Source: Helicobacter pylori
GTDB taxonomy: Bacteria > Campylobacterota > Campylobacteria > Campylobacterales > Helicobacteraceae
Direction: 5' to 3'
NCBI RefSeq assembly: GCF_016755635.1
Contig: NZ_CP051500.1
Span: 372,001 to 436,000, forward strand
Length of the DNA stretch: 64,000 nt
A model generated the notes under the pieces. It saw only the letters and a list, made by a program, of their open reading frames with translations, was not told the DNA's origin and made no database searches. Positions within the stretch are counted from its first letter, which is position 1. Every line of letters starts with the position of its first letter. A program made the position numbers and the translations under genes. Below, one piece after another: positions 26,259 to 36,872 of the stretch.

Positions 26259-26342
26259 GATGGAATGAAAATTTTTAAACCTTTCAAAAAGAGTTTTTAA
26301 ACTCTTTTTAGTTTTTGTTGGCTTTTTCTAAACAGCTTAGTT

Positions 26343-27389
26343 TTAAGCGTTATTGAAGATTTCTTCAATTTGTTCTTTAATATCCCTATAATTGAAACTC
26401 TCTCTAAAGCCATCAATCTTGCCTCCGCTCGCATTCCTATGCCCGCCTCCATTAAAACACATTTGACTGAGTTCGCACACATCGCAATTCCCATTCGCCC
26501 TTAAGCTCACATTCCCTTTAGAATTCACATCTATATAAAAATCAAAATCCGGATTTTGCGTTAAAAAAAGGTTAGCCAACACGCTAATACCCCCCATAGA
26601 ATAACTTAAAAACCCTTTTTTATCCTGGTAATAAACGCTGCAATCATGCTTTTTTAAAGAGAGCAAATGCGTTTGCGCGTTTGAAGAGATATTGTCCATC
26701 GTTTCTGCATCAGGGTCGCCCCCTAAAGCGATTTTTTTAAGCTTGAACAAATCGTTATCATAGGCTACAGGGGCATTTTCTAAAAACAAATAGTTTTTAA
26801 CTTCTTCTAAAAGCTTTAATTTATAATCGCGGTTTTCATCATCAAACATGAAACGATTCAATTCAGAGCTTTGGTTAATCATGCGCATACACACCTTGCC
26901 TAATTCAAAGCCATAACCTTGCGTGTCCCAAATATCCACAGAATTGACCATTTCCACCAAAGGCTCTAGCCATGTTGTGTTTTTTGGCTCTAAAATAGCG
27001 TAATGCTTTTTCAAAAATTCATACACGATTTTAGTCGCGCAACGGTTCGTGTCTAAAAAATACCAATGGAAACTCTCAGCCACTTCCTTACCGCTGATAT
27101 GGTGATCTAAAAGCTGGATTTGAATGTTTTTATTTTGCAAGCGGTGTTCTTGGATCTTATCCTGTAAATACTCTGCTTCGTTCAAATTCAAATTCAAATC
27201 GCTAATCAAAATAAGGAATTCACTCTCTTTAGATTGAGCGATCGCATTTAGAATTTCATAAATTCTCGCTGAGACTTCACGCCCGTAATTAGCGTTATAG
27301 CATTGGGTATTTTTAAAAAATTGTTTTGAAACAAGCTGGCATGCATAGCCGTCTAAATCAATGTGTGAAAGGTGGTAAACTTGCATCAT
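26343..27389 (-). CDS. DHH/DHHA1 family phosphoesterase (HP1042-like)
   Basis: Protein of 348 residues. The N-terminal DHH domain carries SHIDLDGYA at about 8-16, ISDLNLN, and the name motif LLDHHISG at about 93-100. The C-terminal DHHA1 domain ends with CFNGGGHRNASGGKI. The family cleaves phosphodiester bonds in nanoRNA, pAp or cyclic dinucleotides, and I cannot choose among these from sequence. The start is ATG ATG at 27389/27386; the second has better spacing from AAAAGGAG. The gene follows flhA after 27 bases. Confidence 0.88.
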   Translation of the reverse strand: MMQVYHLSHIDLDGYACQLVSKQFFKNTQCYNANYGREVSARIYEILNAIAQSKESEFLILISDLNLNLNEAEYLQDKIQEHRLQNKNIQIQLLDHHISGKEVAESFHWYFLDTNRCATKIVYEFLKKHYAILEPKNTTWLEPLVEMVNSVDIWDTQGYGFELGKVCMRMINQSSELNRFMFDDENRDYKLKLLEEVKNYLFLENAPVAYDNDLFKLKKIALGGDPDAETMDNISSNAQTHLLSLKKHDCSVYYQDKKGFLSYSMGGISVLANLFLTQNPDFDFYIDVNSKGNVSLRANGNCDVCELSQMCFNGGGHRNASGGKIDGFRESFNYRDIKEQIEEIFNNA

Positions 27390-27416
27390 TCTCCTTTTTT
27401 ATTAATTATTTATCCA

Positions 27417-29618
27417 TTAAAAGTTAATGTGGATCGTGCCTAAGGCTTCAAAATTAGAGTTAGGATCTAATTCCGCATGGCTTAGCACGACCACATCAAT
27501 CCTGGCCTGCTCCATTTGATTAGAAAGGGCTTTTCTTAAATTAGGCTCTACAATCAAAATCACCGGAGCGATCCCTTTTTGCAAGACTTTCATAGCCTCT
27601 TCAGAGACCCCTTCAATGAGTTTTTGCAATTCGCTCACATTGAGTAGCAAGCTCTTAGAGGTGCCATTTTCTCGCAATTTATTAAGCAAAAATTGTTCGC
27701 TATCGGTAGAAAAGGTTAAAAATTTCAAACGACCGTCTTCAGATTTAAAAGCGTTAGTGATCACCCTAGAAAGCCTCGCCCTCACTTGTTCGGTTAAGAT
27801 ATTCACATCATTTTGAACCAATGGGGCAATATCGGTAATCGTTTCCAAAATAGTGAGCATATCTTTAATGGGGATTTTTTCATGCAACAAGGCTTGCAAG
27901 ACTGATCGGATCGCACCGGTGGGGATTTTTTTACTCTCTTCTACAATCGTAGGATAGTCTTTAGCCAAGCGTTCTAAAAGGGATTTCACTTCATCTTTAG
28001 TGATAAAATCTTCAGCGTATTTTTTCACTAATTCGCTGGTGTGTGTCGCAATAACGGTGCTTGGATCAATAATAGTATAGCCTTGAATAATGGCCTCTTC
28101 TTTATTTTTAGTTTCAATCCATAAAGCGTCCATCCCAAAAGCCGGCTCTTTAGTGGGAATGCCCTCAATTTCTTTATTCACAAAGCCGGTATTCATGGCT
28201 AAAAACTTATCTGGCATCACCATGCCCTCACCAATCACAATGCCCTTAAGCTTGATTTCATAATGCGTTGGGGGGAGTTGCAAATTATCCCTGATCCTAA
28301 TTTGTGGCATCAAAAAACCATAATCGCTCGCTATCTTTTTTCTAATACCCCTAATCCTTTCTAACAAATCGCCCCCTTGTTTCATGTCCGCTAAGCTAAT
28401 GAGCTGATAGCCTAAAGCCAATTCTAAAAATTCAATTTTTAACACTTCATCAATGGCTTGCTCTTCTTCTCTTTTGAGCTCTTCTTGGGTTTTAGTCCTT
28501 GTGGTTGGGGTGTGGGGTTTGATTTTGGAGCTGTGGGGTTTTTCGCTCAAATCCAAGCCGAATTTTTGACTCAAATAATTTTCTAATTTGGTGAGCAACC
28601 CGTCCTTTCCCTCCCTGCTAATCAGCCATGCGATGAATAAAAAGAGTGTCCCTACAAACGCTAAAGAAAAGGTAGGGAGTCCAGGAATGGTTGCAAAAAG
28701 CAATAGAATCGCTCCCACAATCACTAAAGTTTTGCTTTTATTGGTGAGCTGTGTGATGAGTTTGGAAGCGAAGTCCTCTTCTTCATTTTGCGTGGTGCGA
28801 GTGGCGACAATACCGGTCGCTGTTGCAATGATTAAGGCAGGGATTTGCCCTACAAGCCCATCGCCAATGGTTAAGATAGTGAAAGTGCTAGCGCTAAAGC
28901 TCAAGCTCATATCCCTTTGAAACACGCCCACTAAAAACCCTCCAATGATATTAATAAGCGTGATAATGATAGAAGCAATCGCATCGCCTTTGACAAATTT
29001 AGACGCGCCATCCATCGCGCCATAAAAATCCGCTTCTTGGCTTAGAGCGGCGCGCCGTTTTTTGGCTTCCTTATCATCAATAAGCCCTGAGTTTAAATCC
29101 GCATCAATCGCCATTTGCTTTCCTGGCATAGCGTCTAGAGCGAATCGCGCTCTCACTTCAGTAACCCTAGTAGAGCCATTAGTAACCACTAATAAATTCA
29201 CTAACACTAAAATACTAAAGATAATAGCCCCAATCACATAATTCCCGCTCACGCTAAATTCCCCAAACGCCGTGATAATATCGCTCACCGCGCTAGGCCC
29301 TTTATAGCCTTGGGTTAAAATCATTCTAGTGGTGGCGACATTTAAAGCCAAGCGGTATAAGGTTACAATGAGTAATAGAGTGGGGAAAGCACTAAAATCA
29401 GTCGGCTTGTCAATATAAAGCCCGATTAAAATAATCAACACCGATAGCGCGATAGAAATCGTGAGTAAAAAATCCAACACAAAAGGCGGTAACGGCACGA
29501 TAATGATCGCTAAAATAGCTATCACAAAGACCACAAGGGCTAAGTCTTTGGATTGCAAAAAGCGTTTAAAGACAGGGAAAGTCTTTTTAAAAGCTAATTT
29601 GGAGCGTTCGTTTGCCAT
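27417..29618 (-). CDS. flhA: Flagellar export apparatus protein FlhA
   Basis: Core membrane component of the flagellar type III secretion gate. Of 733 residues, roughly the first 340 contain eight membrane spans with the conserved FHIPEP-type loop ([20 protein letters not shown]). The cytoplasmic C-terminal half forms the substrate/chaperone docking ring, with [20 protein letters not shown]. Length is normal. It has its own promoter, and the rest of the nearby flagellar genes (flhF to fliY) lie on the other strand about 4 kb away. Confidence 0.98.
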   Translation of the reverse strand: MANERSKLAFKKTFPVFKRFLQSKDLALVVFVIAILAIIIVPLPPFVLDFLLTISIALSVLIILIGLYIDKPTDFSAFPTLLLIVTLYRLALNVATTRMILTQGYKGPSAVSDIITAFGEFSVSGNYVIGAIIFSILVLVNLLVVTNGSTRVTEVRARFALDAMPGKQMAIDADLNSGLIDDKEAKKRRAALSQEADFYGAMDGASKFVKGDAIASIIITLINIIGGFLVGVFQRDMSLSFSASTFTILTIGDGLVGQIPALIIATATGIVATRTTQNEEEDFASKLITQLTNKSKTLVIVGAILLLFATIPGLPTFSLAFVGTLFLFIAWLISREGKDGLLTKLENYLSQKFGLDLSEKPHSSKIKPHTPTTRTKTQEELKREEEQAIDEVLKIEFLELALGYQLISLADMKQGGDLLERIRGIRKKIASDYGFLMPQIRIRDNLQLPPTHYEIKLKGIVIGEGMVMPDKFLAMNTGFVNKEIEGIPTKEPAFGMDALWIETKNKEEAIIQGYTIIDPSTVIATHTSELVKKYAEDFITKDEVKSLLERLAKDYPTIVEESKKIPTGAIRSVLQALLHEKIPIKDMLTILETITDIAPLVQNDVNILTEQVRARLSRVITNAFKSEDGRLKFLTFSTDSEQFLLNKLRENGTSKSLLLNVSELQKLIEGVSEEAMKVLQKGIAPVILIVEPNLRKALSNQMEQARIDVVVLSHAELDPNSNFEALGTIHINF

Positions 29619-29663
29619 AATCTAAAATCAATGCCTTAATTTTGGTAGGTGTGTTTGTTTCTT

Positions 29664-29669
29664 ATTATA
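29664..29669 (-). promoter_or_regulatory. -10 box of flhA
   Basis: TATAAT on the minus strand, 46 bases upstream of the flhA start. Confidence 0.55.
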
Positions 29670-29712
29670 ATATAAAGTTTAAAAGTATGACACAAAAAAG
29701 CTTATTTTACGC

Positions 29713-29718
29713 TATAAT
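29713..29718 (+). promoter_or_regulatory. -10 box of rpsO
   Basis: TATAAT followed by GC, 36 bases upstream of rpsO, whose ribosome-binding site is TAGGAGG. Confidence 0.6.
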
Positions 29719-29753
29719 GCGATCTTTATTAAATTACCAATTAGGAGGTCGTT

Positions 29754-30026
29754 ATGGCTTTGAATCTGGAGAAAAAACAAGAAATCATTAAGGCGTTTGC
29801 CACTAAGGAAAACGATACGGGTTCTTGTGAGGTGCAAGTGGCGTTATTGAATGAAAGGATCAAGCTTTTAACCGAGCATTTAAAGGCTAACCCCAAAGAT
29901 CATTCCAGTCGTTTAGGGCTTTTAAAATTAGTCGCTCAAAGACGCAACTTGTTGAAATACATCAAACGCACTAATCATGCGCGTTATGTGGTTTTGATTG
30001 AAAAGTTAGGCATTAAAGACAGATAA
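29754..30026 (+). CDS. rpsO: 30S ribosomal protein S15
   Basis: Primary 16S rRNA-binding protein of the small subunit. The 90 residues are full length with the signature [20 protein letters not shown] followed by [18 protein letters not shown] near-perfect TAGGAGG ribosome-binding site precedes ATG 29754, in keeping with high expression. Confidence 0.99.
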   Translation: MALNLEKKQEIIKAFATKENDTGSCEVQVALLNERIKLLTEHLKANPKDHSSRLGLLKLVAQRRNLLKYIKRTNHARYVVLIEKLGIKDR

Positions 30027-30056
30027 TTTTTATCGGTTTTAGGGTGTGGCGAGTTT

Positions 30057-31346
30057 GTGTTGAAAGAGCGTTTGAAAGCCTTTTTTAGTGCGGACTCTGT
30101 TTTCACTTTAATTTTTGCCCTTTTCTTTCTCACTTCGTTTAAAAAGCCTTTAACTCAAGTCTTATTGATTGTTTTAATGGTTTTTTTGTTTCTTAGGTGT
30201 TATTTCCAAGCGTTTTTGAAAGAAACTTTCGCAATTAATCATTTAAAAACCATGTCTTTTAAATGGCTCACTCTGGCTTTTTTGGGCGTGTTTTTAAGCA
30301 TCTTCCCTAACATGTTTAACATGTATGATAGCCAAACTTTCCGCTATAATTTATTCGCTCTAAACATGTCCTTAACTTACGCTTGCGGGGCGTTATGCTT
30401 GCTTTTTGCCAGTTGTTTAAGAATTAAATTGAATCAAAAAATCCTTTTTTATAGCATGGCTGTTGCAAATTTCATCAACGGCTTGCTTTCATTGGTGCAA
30501 AAAATTTATTTTAACATGCCCAGAGCGCAAGGGTTTAGCACGGTTAAGGAGTATGTGGTTTTAGTGAGCGTTTCCATTTTAGGCTGTTATATTTATGCGC
30601 TTTATTCGCAAAATCAAAAAGAAAAACTTTTTTTCACCCTTTCTGTTTTTGTGGGGTTTTTAGTCGTTATTTTAAGCGCCACAAGGAGCGCGACAATCGC
30701 TTTTGTGGCTACTTTTTTAATCCTTTCTTGCTTTATTTTATACGCCAAAAAATCGCTCAAACCATTGGGTTATATGGTGGTTGTGAGTCTTATTTTGAGC
30801 GCTTTGTATGTGGGGAGTAACGCTTTAGAAAAAAAGGGGGCAATAGAGCAATCTAGGGTTCAAAACCAAAGCTTTGAAGAAGATTTGAAACGCTACGCTA
30901 AAAAGGACGCTGATAGCAGTATCGGGTGGCGTTTGGAGCGCTGGAAAGAAGCCCTAACGGTTTTGCGTTTAAGGCCCTTTTTTGGTATGGCCGCTAGCGA
31001 GAAATGCCAGAGGTTAGAAGAGATTTTATCCTTATCAAAGTCTTATAGAGCCAAAGATTTGATACTTTGTTATGAAAGGTATGACAATCAAATCATTCAT
31101 ATTCTAGCCACTAGGGGGATCATAGGCTTTTTAATCTGGCTCTTTTTTTTACTAGCGGTTGTAAAGATTTTTTGGAGCGGGATCAAGCAAAATTCTTTAA
31201 TATCATTCTTTATATTAACGACACTCGCTTTTTACCTCATTTTTGGCATCGGGTTTGACCCCTTTGATTTCTTCATTACGGGAAGTTTTTTTGTAGGAAT
31301 GGCCATGATGGCTGTTTTTTTAAAAAAGGATAAAAGCGCTTTTTAG
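30057..31346 (+). CDS. waaL: O-antigen ligase WaaL
   Basis: Polytopic inner membrane protein of 429 residues with about ten spans and one large periplasmic loop (about 265-360) containing SSIGWRLERWKEALTVLRLRPFFGMA, here split into SIGWRLERW and RPFFGMA as the conserved pieces. This is the Wzy/WaaL layout. In H. pylori HP1039 it joins O-antigen made on undecaprenyl phosphate to the lipid A core, giving Lewis-antigen LPS. Start is GTG 30057 or the adjacent TTG 30060. Confidence 0.88.
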   Translation: MLKERLKAFFSADSVFTLIFALFFLTSFKKPLTQVLLIVLMVFLFLRCYFQAFLKETFAINHLKTMSFKWLTLAFLGVFLSIFPNMFNMYDSQTFRYNLFALNMSLTYACGALCLLFASCLRIKLNQKILFYSMAVANFINGLLSLVQKIYFNMPRAQGFSTVKEYVVLVSVSILGCYIYALYSQNQKEKLFFTLSVFVGFLVVILSATRSATIAFVATFLILSCFILYAKKSLKPLGYMVVVSLILSALYVGSNALEKKGAIEQSRVQNQSFEEDLKRYAKKDADSSIGWRLERWKEALTVLRLRPFFGMAASEKCQRLEEILSLSKSYRAKDLILCYERYDNQIIHILATRGIIGFLIWLFFLLAVVKIFWSGIKQNSLISFFILTTLAFYLIFGIGFDPFDFFITGSFFVGMAMMAVFLKKDKSAF

Positions 31347-31362
31347 CATCAAAAAATTTAAC

Positions 31363-31387
31363 GCTAGTCAAGCGGTAGTTTCTTGAC
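31363..31387. repeat. Short partial copy of dispersed motif downstream of waaL
   Basis: GCTAGTCAAGCGGTAGTTTCTTGAC shares the TCAAGCGRTARTTTCTT core with 58306-58336 and 21168-21187. Confidence 0.45.
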
Positions 31388-31431
31388 AATGCGTTCTTAG
31401 GGGATTTAAGGGGTAAGATAAAAACTTATGC

Positions 31432-31437
31432 TATAAT
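31432..31437 (+). promoter_or_regulatory. -10 box of aroQ
   Basis: TATAAT, 39 bases before aroQ; AAGGAGA gives the ribosome-binding site. Likely the promoter of the aroQ-pepQ-folK-flhF flagellar run. Confidence 0.55.
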
Positions 31438-31475
31438 GCGGTTTCATTCCATATTCAACAAGGAGAAATAAATTA

Positions 31476-31979
31476 ATGAAAATTTTAGTGATTCAAGGGC
31501 CTAATTTAAACATGTTAGGACACAGAGACCCAAGACTTTATGGCATGGTAACCTTAGACCAAATCCATGAAATCATGCAAACTTTCGTGAAACAAGGCAA
31601 TTTAGATGTGGAATTAGAGTTTTTTCAAACCAATTTTGAGGGCGAAATCATTGATAAAATCCAAGAGAGCGTGGGCAGCGATTATGAAGGGATTATCATT
31701 AACCCTGGAGCGTTTTCGCACACTTCTATTGCGATTGCAGATGCGATCATGCTAGCGGGCAAACCCGTTATTGAAGTGCATCTCACTAACATTCAAGCCA
31801 GAGAGGAATTCAGGAAAAATTCTTACACTGGAGCGGCTTGTGGAGGCGTGATCATGGGATTTGGCCCGCTTGGCTACAACATGGCTTTAATGGCGATGGT
31901 CAATATTTTAGCCGAAATGAAAGCGTTCCAAGAAGCCCAAAAAAACAACCCTAATAACCCCATTAACAATCAAAAATAA
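31476..31979 (+). CDS. aroQ: Type II 3-dehydroquinate dehydratase
   Basis: Third step of the shikimate pathway. The type II motifs are [17 protein letters not shown] at the N-terminus (active-site Arg and Tyr), [15 protein letters not shown], and [18 protein letters not shown]. The length of 167 residues is normal. It is followed after 13 bases by pepQ and appears to lead a plus-strand operon that runs into the flagellar genes. Confidence 0.98.
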
Positions 31980-31992
31980 AAGGGGGCTACCC

Positions 31993-33066
31993 ATGAAAGG
32001 ATTAGAAAGAGAATCGCATTTCACGCTCAATGAGAACGCGATGTTTTTTGAATGTGCTTATAGTTGCGATAACGCTTTGTTTTTGCAATTAGACGATCGC
32101 TCGTTTTTTATCACTGATTCTCGCTACACTCAAGAAGCTAAAGAAAGCATTCAGCCTAAAAATGGCGTTTTAGCGGAAGTGATAGAATCCAGCGATTTAG
32201 TGCAAAGTGCGATTGATTTGATCGCTAAAAGTTCGGTTAAAAAGCTCTTTTTTGACCCCAATCAAGTGAATTTGCAAACCTATAAGCGTTTGGATTCAGC
32301 GGTTGGGAATAAGGTTATTTTAGAGGGCGTGCCTAGTTACCACCGCCAAAAACGCATCATTAAAAACGATCATGAGATCCAACTTCTCAAAAAATCTCAA
32401 GCGTTGAATGTTGAAGCTTTTGAAAATTTTGCCGAGTATGTGAAAAAGATTTTTGATGAAAAAGAGTCCTTGAGCGAGCGGTATTTGCAACATAAAGTTA
32501 AGGACTTTTTGACTAAAGAGGGGGTTTATGATCTGAGTTTTGAGCCTATTTTAGCCTTGAATGCGAACGCGAGCAAGCCCCATGCTTTGCCTAGCGCAAA
32601 GGATTTTTTAAAAGCGGAGCATAGCATTCTTTTGGATATGGGGATCAAATACGAACGCTATTGCTCTGATCGGACTCGCACGGCTTTTTTTGACCCTAAA
32701 GATTTTGTATTCAAAAGAGAGCAGAGTTTCAAGGATAAAGAGCGTCAAAAGATTTATGACATTGTGAAAGAAGCGCAAGAAAAGGCTATTTCAGGCATTA
32801 GAGCGGGCATGACCGGTAAAGAAGCGGACAGCTTGGCTAGGGGAGTGATTAGCGATTATGGTTATGGGCAGTATTTCACTCACAGCACCGGGCATGGCAT
32901 TGGCTTAGACATTCATGAGCTTCCCTATATTTCATCGCGCAGTGGAACCATTTTAGAAGAGGGCATGGTGTTTTCCATAGAGCCTGGGATTTATATCCCT
33001 GGATTTTTTGGGGTGCGCATTGAGGATTTAGTGGTGATCAAAAATTCTAGGGCTGAGCTTTTGTGA
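31993..33066 (+). CDS. pepQ: M24 family aminopeptidase (Xaa-Pro type)
   Basis: Dinuclear metal peptidase with a pita-bread fold. The five metal ligands can be placed: Asp in ILLDMG, Asp in CSDRTRT, His in [13 protein letters not shown], Glu in VFSIEPGIY and Glu in VRIEDLV. The N-terminal half is a creatinase-like domain. The 357 residues match Xaa-Pro peptidases rather than methionine aminopeptidase. Its stop overlaps the folK start. Confidence 0.92.
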   Translation: MKGLERESHFTLNENAMFFECAYSCDNALFLQLDDRSFFITDSRYTQEAKESIQPKNGVLAEVIESSDLVQSAIDLIAKSSVKKLFFDPNQVNLQTYKRLDSAVGNKVILEGVPSYHRQKRIIKNDHEIQLLKKSQALNVEAFENFAEYVKKIFDEKESLSERYLQHKVKDFLTKEGVYDLSFEPILALNANASKPHALPSAKDFLKAEHSILLDMGIKYERYCSDRTRTAFFDPKDFVFKREQSFKDKERQKIYDIVKEAQEKAISGIRAGMTGKEADSLARGVISDYGYGQYFTHSTGHGIGLDIHELPYISSRSGTILEEGMVFSIEPGIYIPGFFGVRIEDLVVIKNSRAELL

Positions 33067-33554
33067 TGCGAGAGATCCTTACTAACCGCTTTTTCCCTAG
33101 CCTTTTTAAAAAAAGGCTTGATTTTTCTAACAGGGTGGTTTTAGGGTTGGGATCTAATCTTAAAAATCCTTTAAAAATATTAAAAAATTGTTTTTTATAT
33201 TTTAAAAATCATAGTAAAATTGGGAAAATCTTTTCTTCGCCCATTTATATCAATCCGCCTTTTGGTTACACTAATCAACCTAACTTTTATAACGCTACGA
33301 TTATCCTTAAAACATCTTTAAGTTTGCGCCATTTTTTTGCTCTAGTGTTTTATATAGAAAGGCGTTTTGGGCGCAAAAGGAAGCGCGATTTTAAAGACGC
33401 TCCAAGAACTTTGGATATTGATATTATCGCTTTCAACCAAGTCATTTTAAGGCAGAATGATTTGACTTTACCTCACCCTAAATGGAGTGAAAGGGATTCG
33501 GTGTTAGTGCCGTTGGCTTTGCAACAAATTCTTTTTAAAAAAGGGGAGTGGTGA
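33063..33554 (+). CDS. folK: 2-amino-4-hydroxy-6-hydroxymethyldihydropteridine pyrophosphokinase
   Basis: Folate pathway kinase that pyrophosphorylates the pterin. The motifs [20 protein letters not shown], and the ATP/metal motif [12 protein letters not shown] at about 117-128 are diagnostic. The start is GTG 33063 or ATG 33066, both overlapping the pepQ stop. The stop overlaps the flhF start, so the gene is embedded in one polycistron. Confidence 0.95.
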   Translation: MMREILTNRFFPSLFKKRLDFSNRVVLGLGSNLKNPLKILKNCFLYFKNHSKIGKIFSSPIYINPPFGYTNQPNFYNATIILKTSLSLRHFFALVFYIERRFGRKRKRDFKDAPRTLDIDIIAFNQVILRQNDLTLPHPKWSERDSVLVPLALQQILFKKGEW

Positions 33555-34927
33555 AATTCTATACCTATAGTGGGGAGACGGCTGCTGAAGCTTTAAAGAT
33601 CGCTCAAAGCCACCATGGGGTGGATACGCTGGTGTTTAAAACCCAAGAAATCCGTAAAAAAACGCTCACTTCTTCTGGGCTTTATGAAATCGTTGTGGCG
33701 GTTGAAGAAGAAAACGAAAACAAACCCCCTAAAGCCCCCCTTATTCCTGAAAGTTTGTATAATGAAGAATTGAATGAAGAAGATGTGGTCATGCAGCTTT
33801 CAAGCACTGTAGAAGAAATGCGCAAACTCGCTGGGGTTTCATCCAATCAGCGCAACTATAGTTTTTCAAAAAATAAGACTACTTTAGAAAAAGACGCCCC
33901 GTTAGAGGATGCACCTTTAGAGGCTAATAAGCAAGACGCTTTATTGCAAGCTTTAAAAGATGAAGCCAACCATAAAAAAGAAAGAGAAAAAAGAGAAGTT
34001 AAACAAGAAGAAGAAATTAAAGACATCAATCTGCAACTAAGTAAAATCAGAGACAGCTTGAAACTCATTCAAAACATGTTTTGGGATGAGAAAAACCCCA
34101 ATTCTGTCAATATCCCTCAAGAATTTGCCGAAATTTACAAACTGGCCAAACAAAGCGGGATGAAATCCAGTCATTTAGATGAAATCATGCAATTGAGCTT
34201 GGAATTGATGCCTTTACGCATGCGCGAAAATTCCGTAACGATCAAGCGTTATTTTAGAGAAGTGTTGCGTAAAATGATCTTGTGCCGCCCTGAAGATTTG
34301 AATTTAAGGCAAAAACGCATTTTAATGCTTGTAGGGCCAACAGGCGTGGGGAAAACGACGACTTTAGCTAAATTAGCCGCACGCTATTCTAGAATGCTAG
34401 CGAAAAAATACAAGGTGGGCATTATCACTTTAGACAATTATCGCATTGGGGCTTTAGAGCAATTGAGTTGGTATGCTAATAAAATGAAAATGAGTATAGA
34501 AGTGGTGATTGACGCTAAGGATTTTGCTAAAGAAATTGAAGCTTTGGAATACTGCGATTTTATTCTAGTGGATACGACAGGGCATTCGCAATACGATAAA
34601 GAAAAAATTGCCGGTTTGAAGGAATTTATAGATGGGGGCTATAATATTGATGTGTCCTTAGTGCTTTCGGTTACCACTAAGTATGAAGACATGAAAGATA
34701 TTTATGATTCTTTTGGGGTGTTAGGGATTGACACTTTAATCTTTACGAAATTGGACGAGAGTAGGGGGTTAGGGAATTTGTTTTCTTTAGTGCATGAAAG
34801 CCAAAAACCTATCAGCTATCTTTCTATCGGCCAGGAAGTGCCTATGGATTTGAAAGTGGCTACTAATGAATATTTAGTGGATTGCATGCTAGATGGCTTT
34901 AGTAACCCTAATAAGGAACAAGCATGA
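33548..34927 (+). CDS. flhF: Flagellar placement GTPase FlhF
   Basis: SRP-type GTPase that sets polar flagellum position and number, and that in epsilonproteobacteria is needed for flagellar gene expression. It opens GTG GTG at 33548. The N-terminal B domain is acidic with coiled-coil character ([17 protein letters not shown]). The NG domain follows, with P-loop [20 protein letters not shown] near 261-280, DTTGHSQYD and [10 protein letters not shown]. The 459 residues are normal. The stop overlaps flhG by 4 bases. Confidence 0.97.
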   Translation: MVKFYTYSGETAAEALKIAQSHHGVDTLVFKTQEIRKKTLTSSGLYEIVVAVEEENENKPPKAPLIPESLYNEELNEEDVVMQLSSTVEEMRKLAGVSSNQRNYSFSKNKTTLEKDAPLEDAPLEANKQDALLQALKDEANHKKEREKREVKQEEEIKDINLQLSKIRDSLKLIQNMFWDEKNPNSVNIPQEFAEIYKLAKQSGMKSSHLDEIMQLSLELMPLRMRENSVTIKRYFREVLRKMILCRPEDLNLRQKRILMLVGPTGVGKTTTLAKLAARYSRMLAKKYKVGIITLDNYRIGALEQLSWYANKMKMSIEVVIDAKDFAKEIEALEYCDFILVDTTGHSQYDKEKIAGLKEFIDGGYNIDVSLVLSVTTKYEDMKDIYDSFGVLGIDTLIFTKLDESRGLGNLFSLVHESQKPISYLSIGQEVPMDLKVATNEYLVDCMLDGFSNPNKEQA

Positions 34928-35808
34928 ACAATCAAGCGAGCCGCTTAGATAATTTGATGAATATTAAAAACCCTAAAAGTTTTTTTGATAATAAAGGGAA
35001 TACCAAATTCATCGCTATCACAAGCGGTAAGGGAGGCGTGGGGAAATCCAACATTAGTGCTAATTTAGCTTACTCTTTATATAAGAAAGGTTATAAGGTG
35101 GGGGTGTTTGATGCGGATATTGGTTTAGCGAATTTAGATGTGATTTTTGGGGTGAAAACCCATAAAAATATCTTGCATGCCTTAAAAGGTGAAGCCAAAT
35201 TGCAAGAAATCGTTTGCGAGATTGAACCCGGGCTTTGCTTAATTCCCGGGGATAGCGGCGAAGAAATATTAAAATACATTAGCGGTGCAGAAGCTTTAGA
35301 TCAATTCGTGGATGAAGAGGGGGTTTTAAGCTCTTTGGATTATATTGTGGTTGATACAGGCGCTGGGATTGGAGCTACTACGCAAGCGTTTTTGAATGCG
35401 AGCGATTGCGTGGTGATTGTTACCACACCCGATCCTTCAGCGATTACCGATGCGTATGCTTGCATTAAAATCAACTCCAAAAATAAAGATGAATTGTTTC
35501 TTATCGCTAACATGGTAGCCCAACCTAAAGAAGGCAGGGCGACTTATGAAAGGCTGTTTAAAGTGGCTAAAAACAATATCGCTTCATTAGAATTGCATTA
35601 CTTGGGAGCGATTGAAAACAGCTCTTTATTGAAACGCTATGTGAGGGAGCGAAAGATTGTAAGAAAAATAGCCCCTAACGATTTGTTTTCGCAATCCATT
35701 GATCAGATAGCGGGCCTTTTGGTTTCTAAATTAGAAACCGGCACTTTAGAAATACCAAAAGAAGATTTGAAAAGCTTTTTCAAAAGGCTTTTGAAGTATT
35801 TGGGGTAG
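34924..35808 (+). CDS. flhG: Flagellar number regulator FlhG (MinD-like ATPase)
   Basis: ParA/MinD-family ATPase that partners FlhF and limits flagellar number. The deviant Walker A SGKGGVGKSNISANLA is at about 34-49, GVFDADIGLANLDVIFG follows, and DYIVVDTGAGIG is the Walker B region. The C-terminal amphipathic helix (DLKSFFKRLLKYLG) fits a MinD-like membrane-targeting sequence. The 294 residues are typical, and the gene is coupled to flhF by an ATGA overlap. Confidence 0.97.
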   Translation: MNNQASRLDNLMNIKNPKSFFDNKGNTKFIAITSGKGGVGKSNISANLAYSLYKKGYKVGVFDADIGLANLDVIFGVKTHKNILHALKGEAKLQEIVCEIEPGLCLIPGDSGEEILKYISGAEALDQFVDEEGVLSSLDYIVVDTGAGIGATTQAFLNASDCVVIVTTPDPSAITDAYACIKINSKNKDELFLIANMVAQPKEGRATYERLFKVAKNNIASLELHYLGAIENSSLLKRYVRERKIVRKIAPNDLFSQSIDQIAGLLVSKLETGTLEIPKEDLKSFFKRLLKYLG

Positions 35809-35812
35809 ACTG

Positions 35813-36127
35813 ATGAGAGTTCAAAATTTTATCCATTTTTCTGTTGTGGTAGGGTTTTTTTTGGGGTTAGTGTTTTCGGTGTTGAAATTCAATGAGCCAG
35901 AGAGCATTTTATTATGGACGGTGTTATCCACGCTTGGGGGGTATTTGATCGCCTTATTGTTTGCGTCTATTTTTATCGCTTGCACGGATTTAGACATTTG
36001 TCTTTTTGACAAAAAAGGCACTGAAGAGAGCTTGCTTCGTTTCAACCATGAGTTTAAGAACAGAGAAAAAGAAGTGGCTAGTATTTTAGAATACATTAGA
36101 AGTTATGATTTTGATGATGGAAAATAG
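35813..36127 (+). CDS. Small membrane protein of the flagellar operon (HP1033-like)
   Basis: Protein of 104 residues with two membrane helices (FSVVVGFFLGLVFSVLKF and ILLWTVLSTLGGYLIALLFA), then a cytoplasmic charged tail ending EKEVASILEYIRSYDFDDGK. It sits 4 bases after flhG and overlaps fliA, so it must be co-transcribed with them. That context suggests a link to motility gene control, but no known domain is visible. Confidence 0.75.
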   Translation: MRVQNFIHFSVVVGFFLGLVFSVLKFNEPESILLWTVLSTLGGYLIALLFASIFIACTDLDICLFDKKGTEESLLRFNHEFKNREKEVASILEYIRSYDFDDGK

Positions 36128-36872
36128 AATGCCCAAAGAAATTCAAAAAACTGAAACCAGCGAAAAAAATATAGAAAAGGTTTTGAACGCCTATGATAAG
36201 CAACAACACCACCATCAAGACGCACTCGCTATCCAGTATTTACCAGCCGTGCGCGCTATGGCGTTTCGTTTAAAAGAGCGTTTGCCCAGCTCTATTGATT
36301 TTAACGATCTGGTTTCTATTGGCACTGAAGAATTGATTAAATTAGCCAGGCGTTATGAGAGCGCGTTAAACGATTCTTTTTGGGGGTATGCTAAAACTCG
36401 TGTCAATGGGGCGATGCTAGATTATTTGCGCTCTTTAGATGTGATTTCTCGCTCTAGCAGGAAACTCATTAAAAGCATTGATATTGAAATCACCAAACAC
36501 CTTAATGAGCATGGGAAAGAGCCTAGCGATGAATATTTAGCAGAAGCTTTAGGCGAAAATATTGAAAAGATTAGAGAAGCCAAAACAGCCTCAGATATTT
36601 ATGCGTTAGTGCCAATAGATGAGCAATTCAATGCGATTGAGCAAGATGAAATCACTCAAAAAATTGAAGCAGAAGAGTTGTTAGAGCATGTCCAAAAAGT
36701 GCTGAATCAAATGAGCGAAAGAGAGCAAATCCTTATCCAACTTTATTACTTTGAAGAGTTGAATTTGAGCGAGATTAAAGAGATTTTAGGCATCACTGAA
36801 TCGCGCATTTCTCAAATCATTAAAGAAGTGATTAAAAAGGTGCGTAAATCCTTAGGAGTGGATCATGGCTGA
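36105..36872 (+). CDS. fliA: RNA polymerase sigma-28 factor FliA
   Basis: Sigma factor for late flagellar genes. Region 2 motifs are FNDLVSIGTEELIKLARRYE and FWGYAKTRVNGAMLDYLRSLD; region 3 and the region 4 helix-turn-helix (LNLSEIKEILGITESRISQI) follow. The frame opens at ATG 36105, overlapping the preceding gene; ATG 36117 and 36129 are alternatives, the last with GGAA 6 bases upstream. Its stop overlaps fliM by 8 bases. The total length of up to 255 residues is normal. Confidence 0.95.
   Translation: MILMMENRMPKEIQKTETSEKNIEKVLNAYDKQQHHHQDALAIQYLPAVRAMAFRLKERLPSSIDFNDLVSIGTEELIKLARRYESALNDSFWGYAKTRVNGAMLDYLRSLDVISRSSRKLIKSIDIEITKHLNEHGKEPSDEYLAEALGENIEKIREAKTASDIYALVPIDEQFNAIEQDEITQKIEAEELLEHVQKVLNQMSEREQILIQLYYFEELNLSEIKEILGITESRISQIIKEVIKKVRKSLGVDHG

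Larger units (their letters stand above)
25550..26342. other. Gene-poor 0.8 kb intergenic region between hsrA and the DHH gene
   Basis: No convincing long gene. The left third is AT-rich, with a weak 62-codon plus-strand frame (25666-25854) whose Shine-Dalgarno-like AGGAG is only one base from the ATG. The middle holds an 18-codon hydrophobic frame on the minus strand (25880-25936). The right part is a long copy of the dispersed element (26077-26258). Confidence 0.6.
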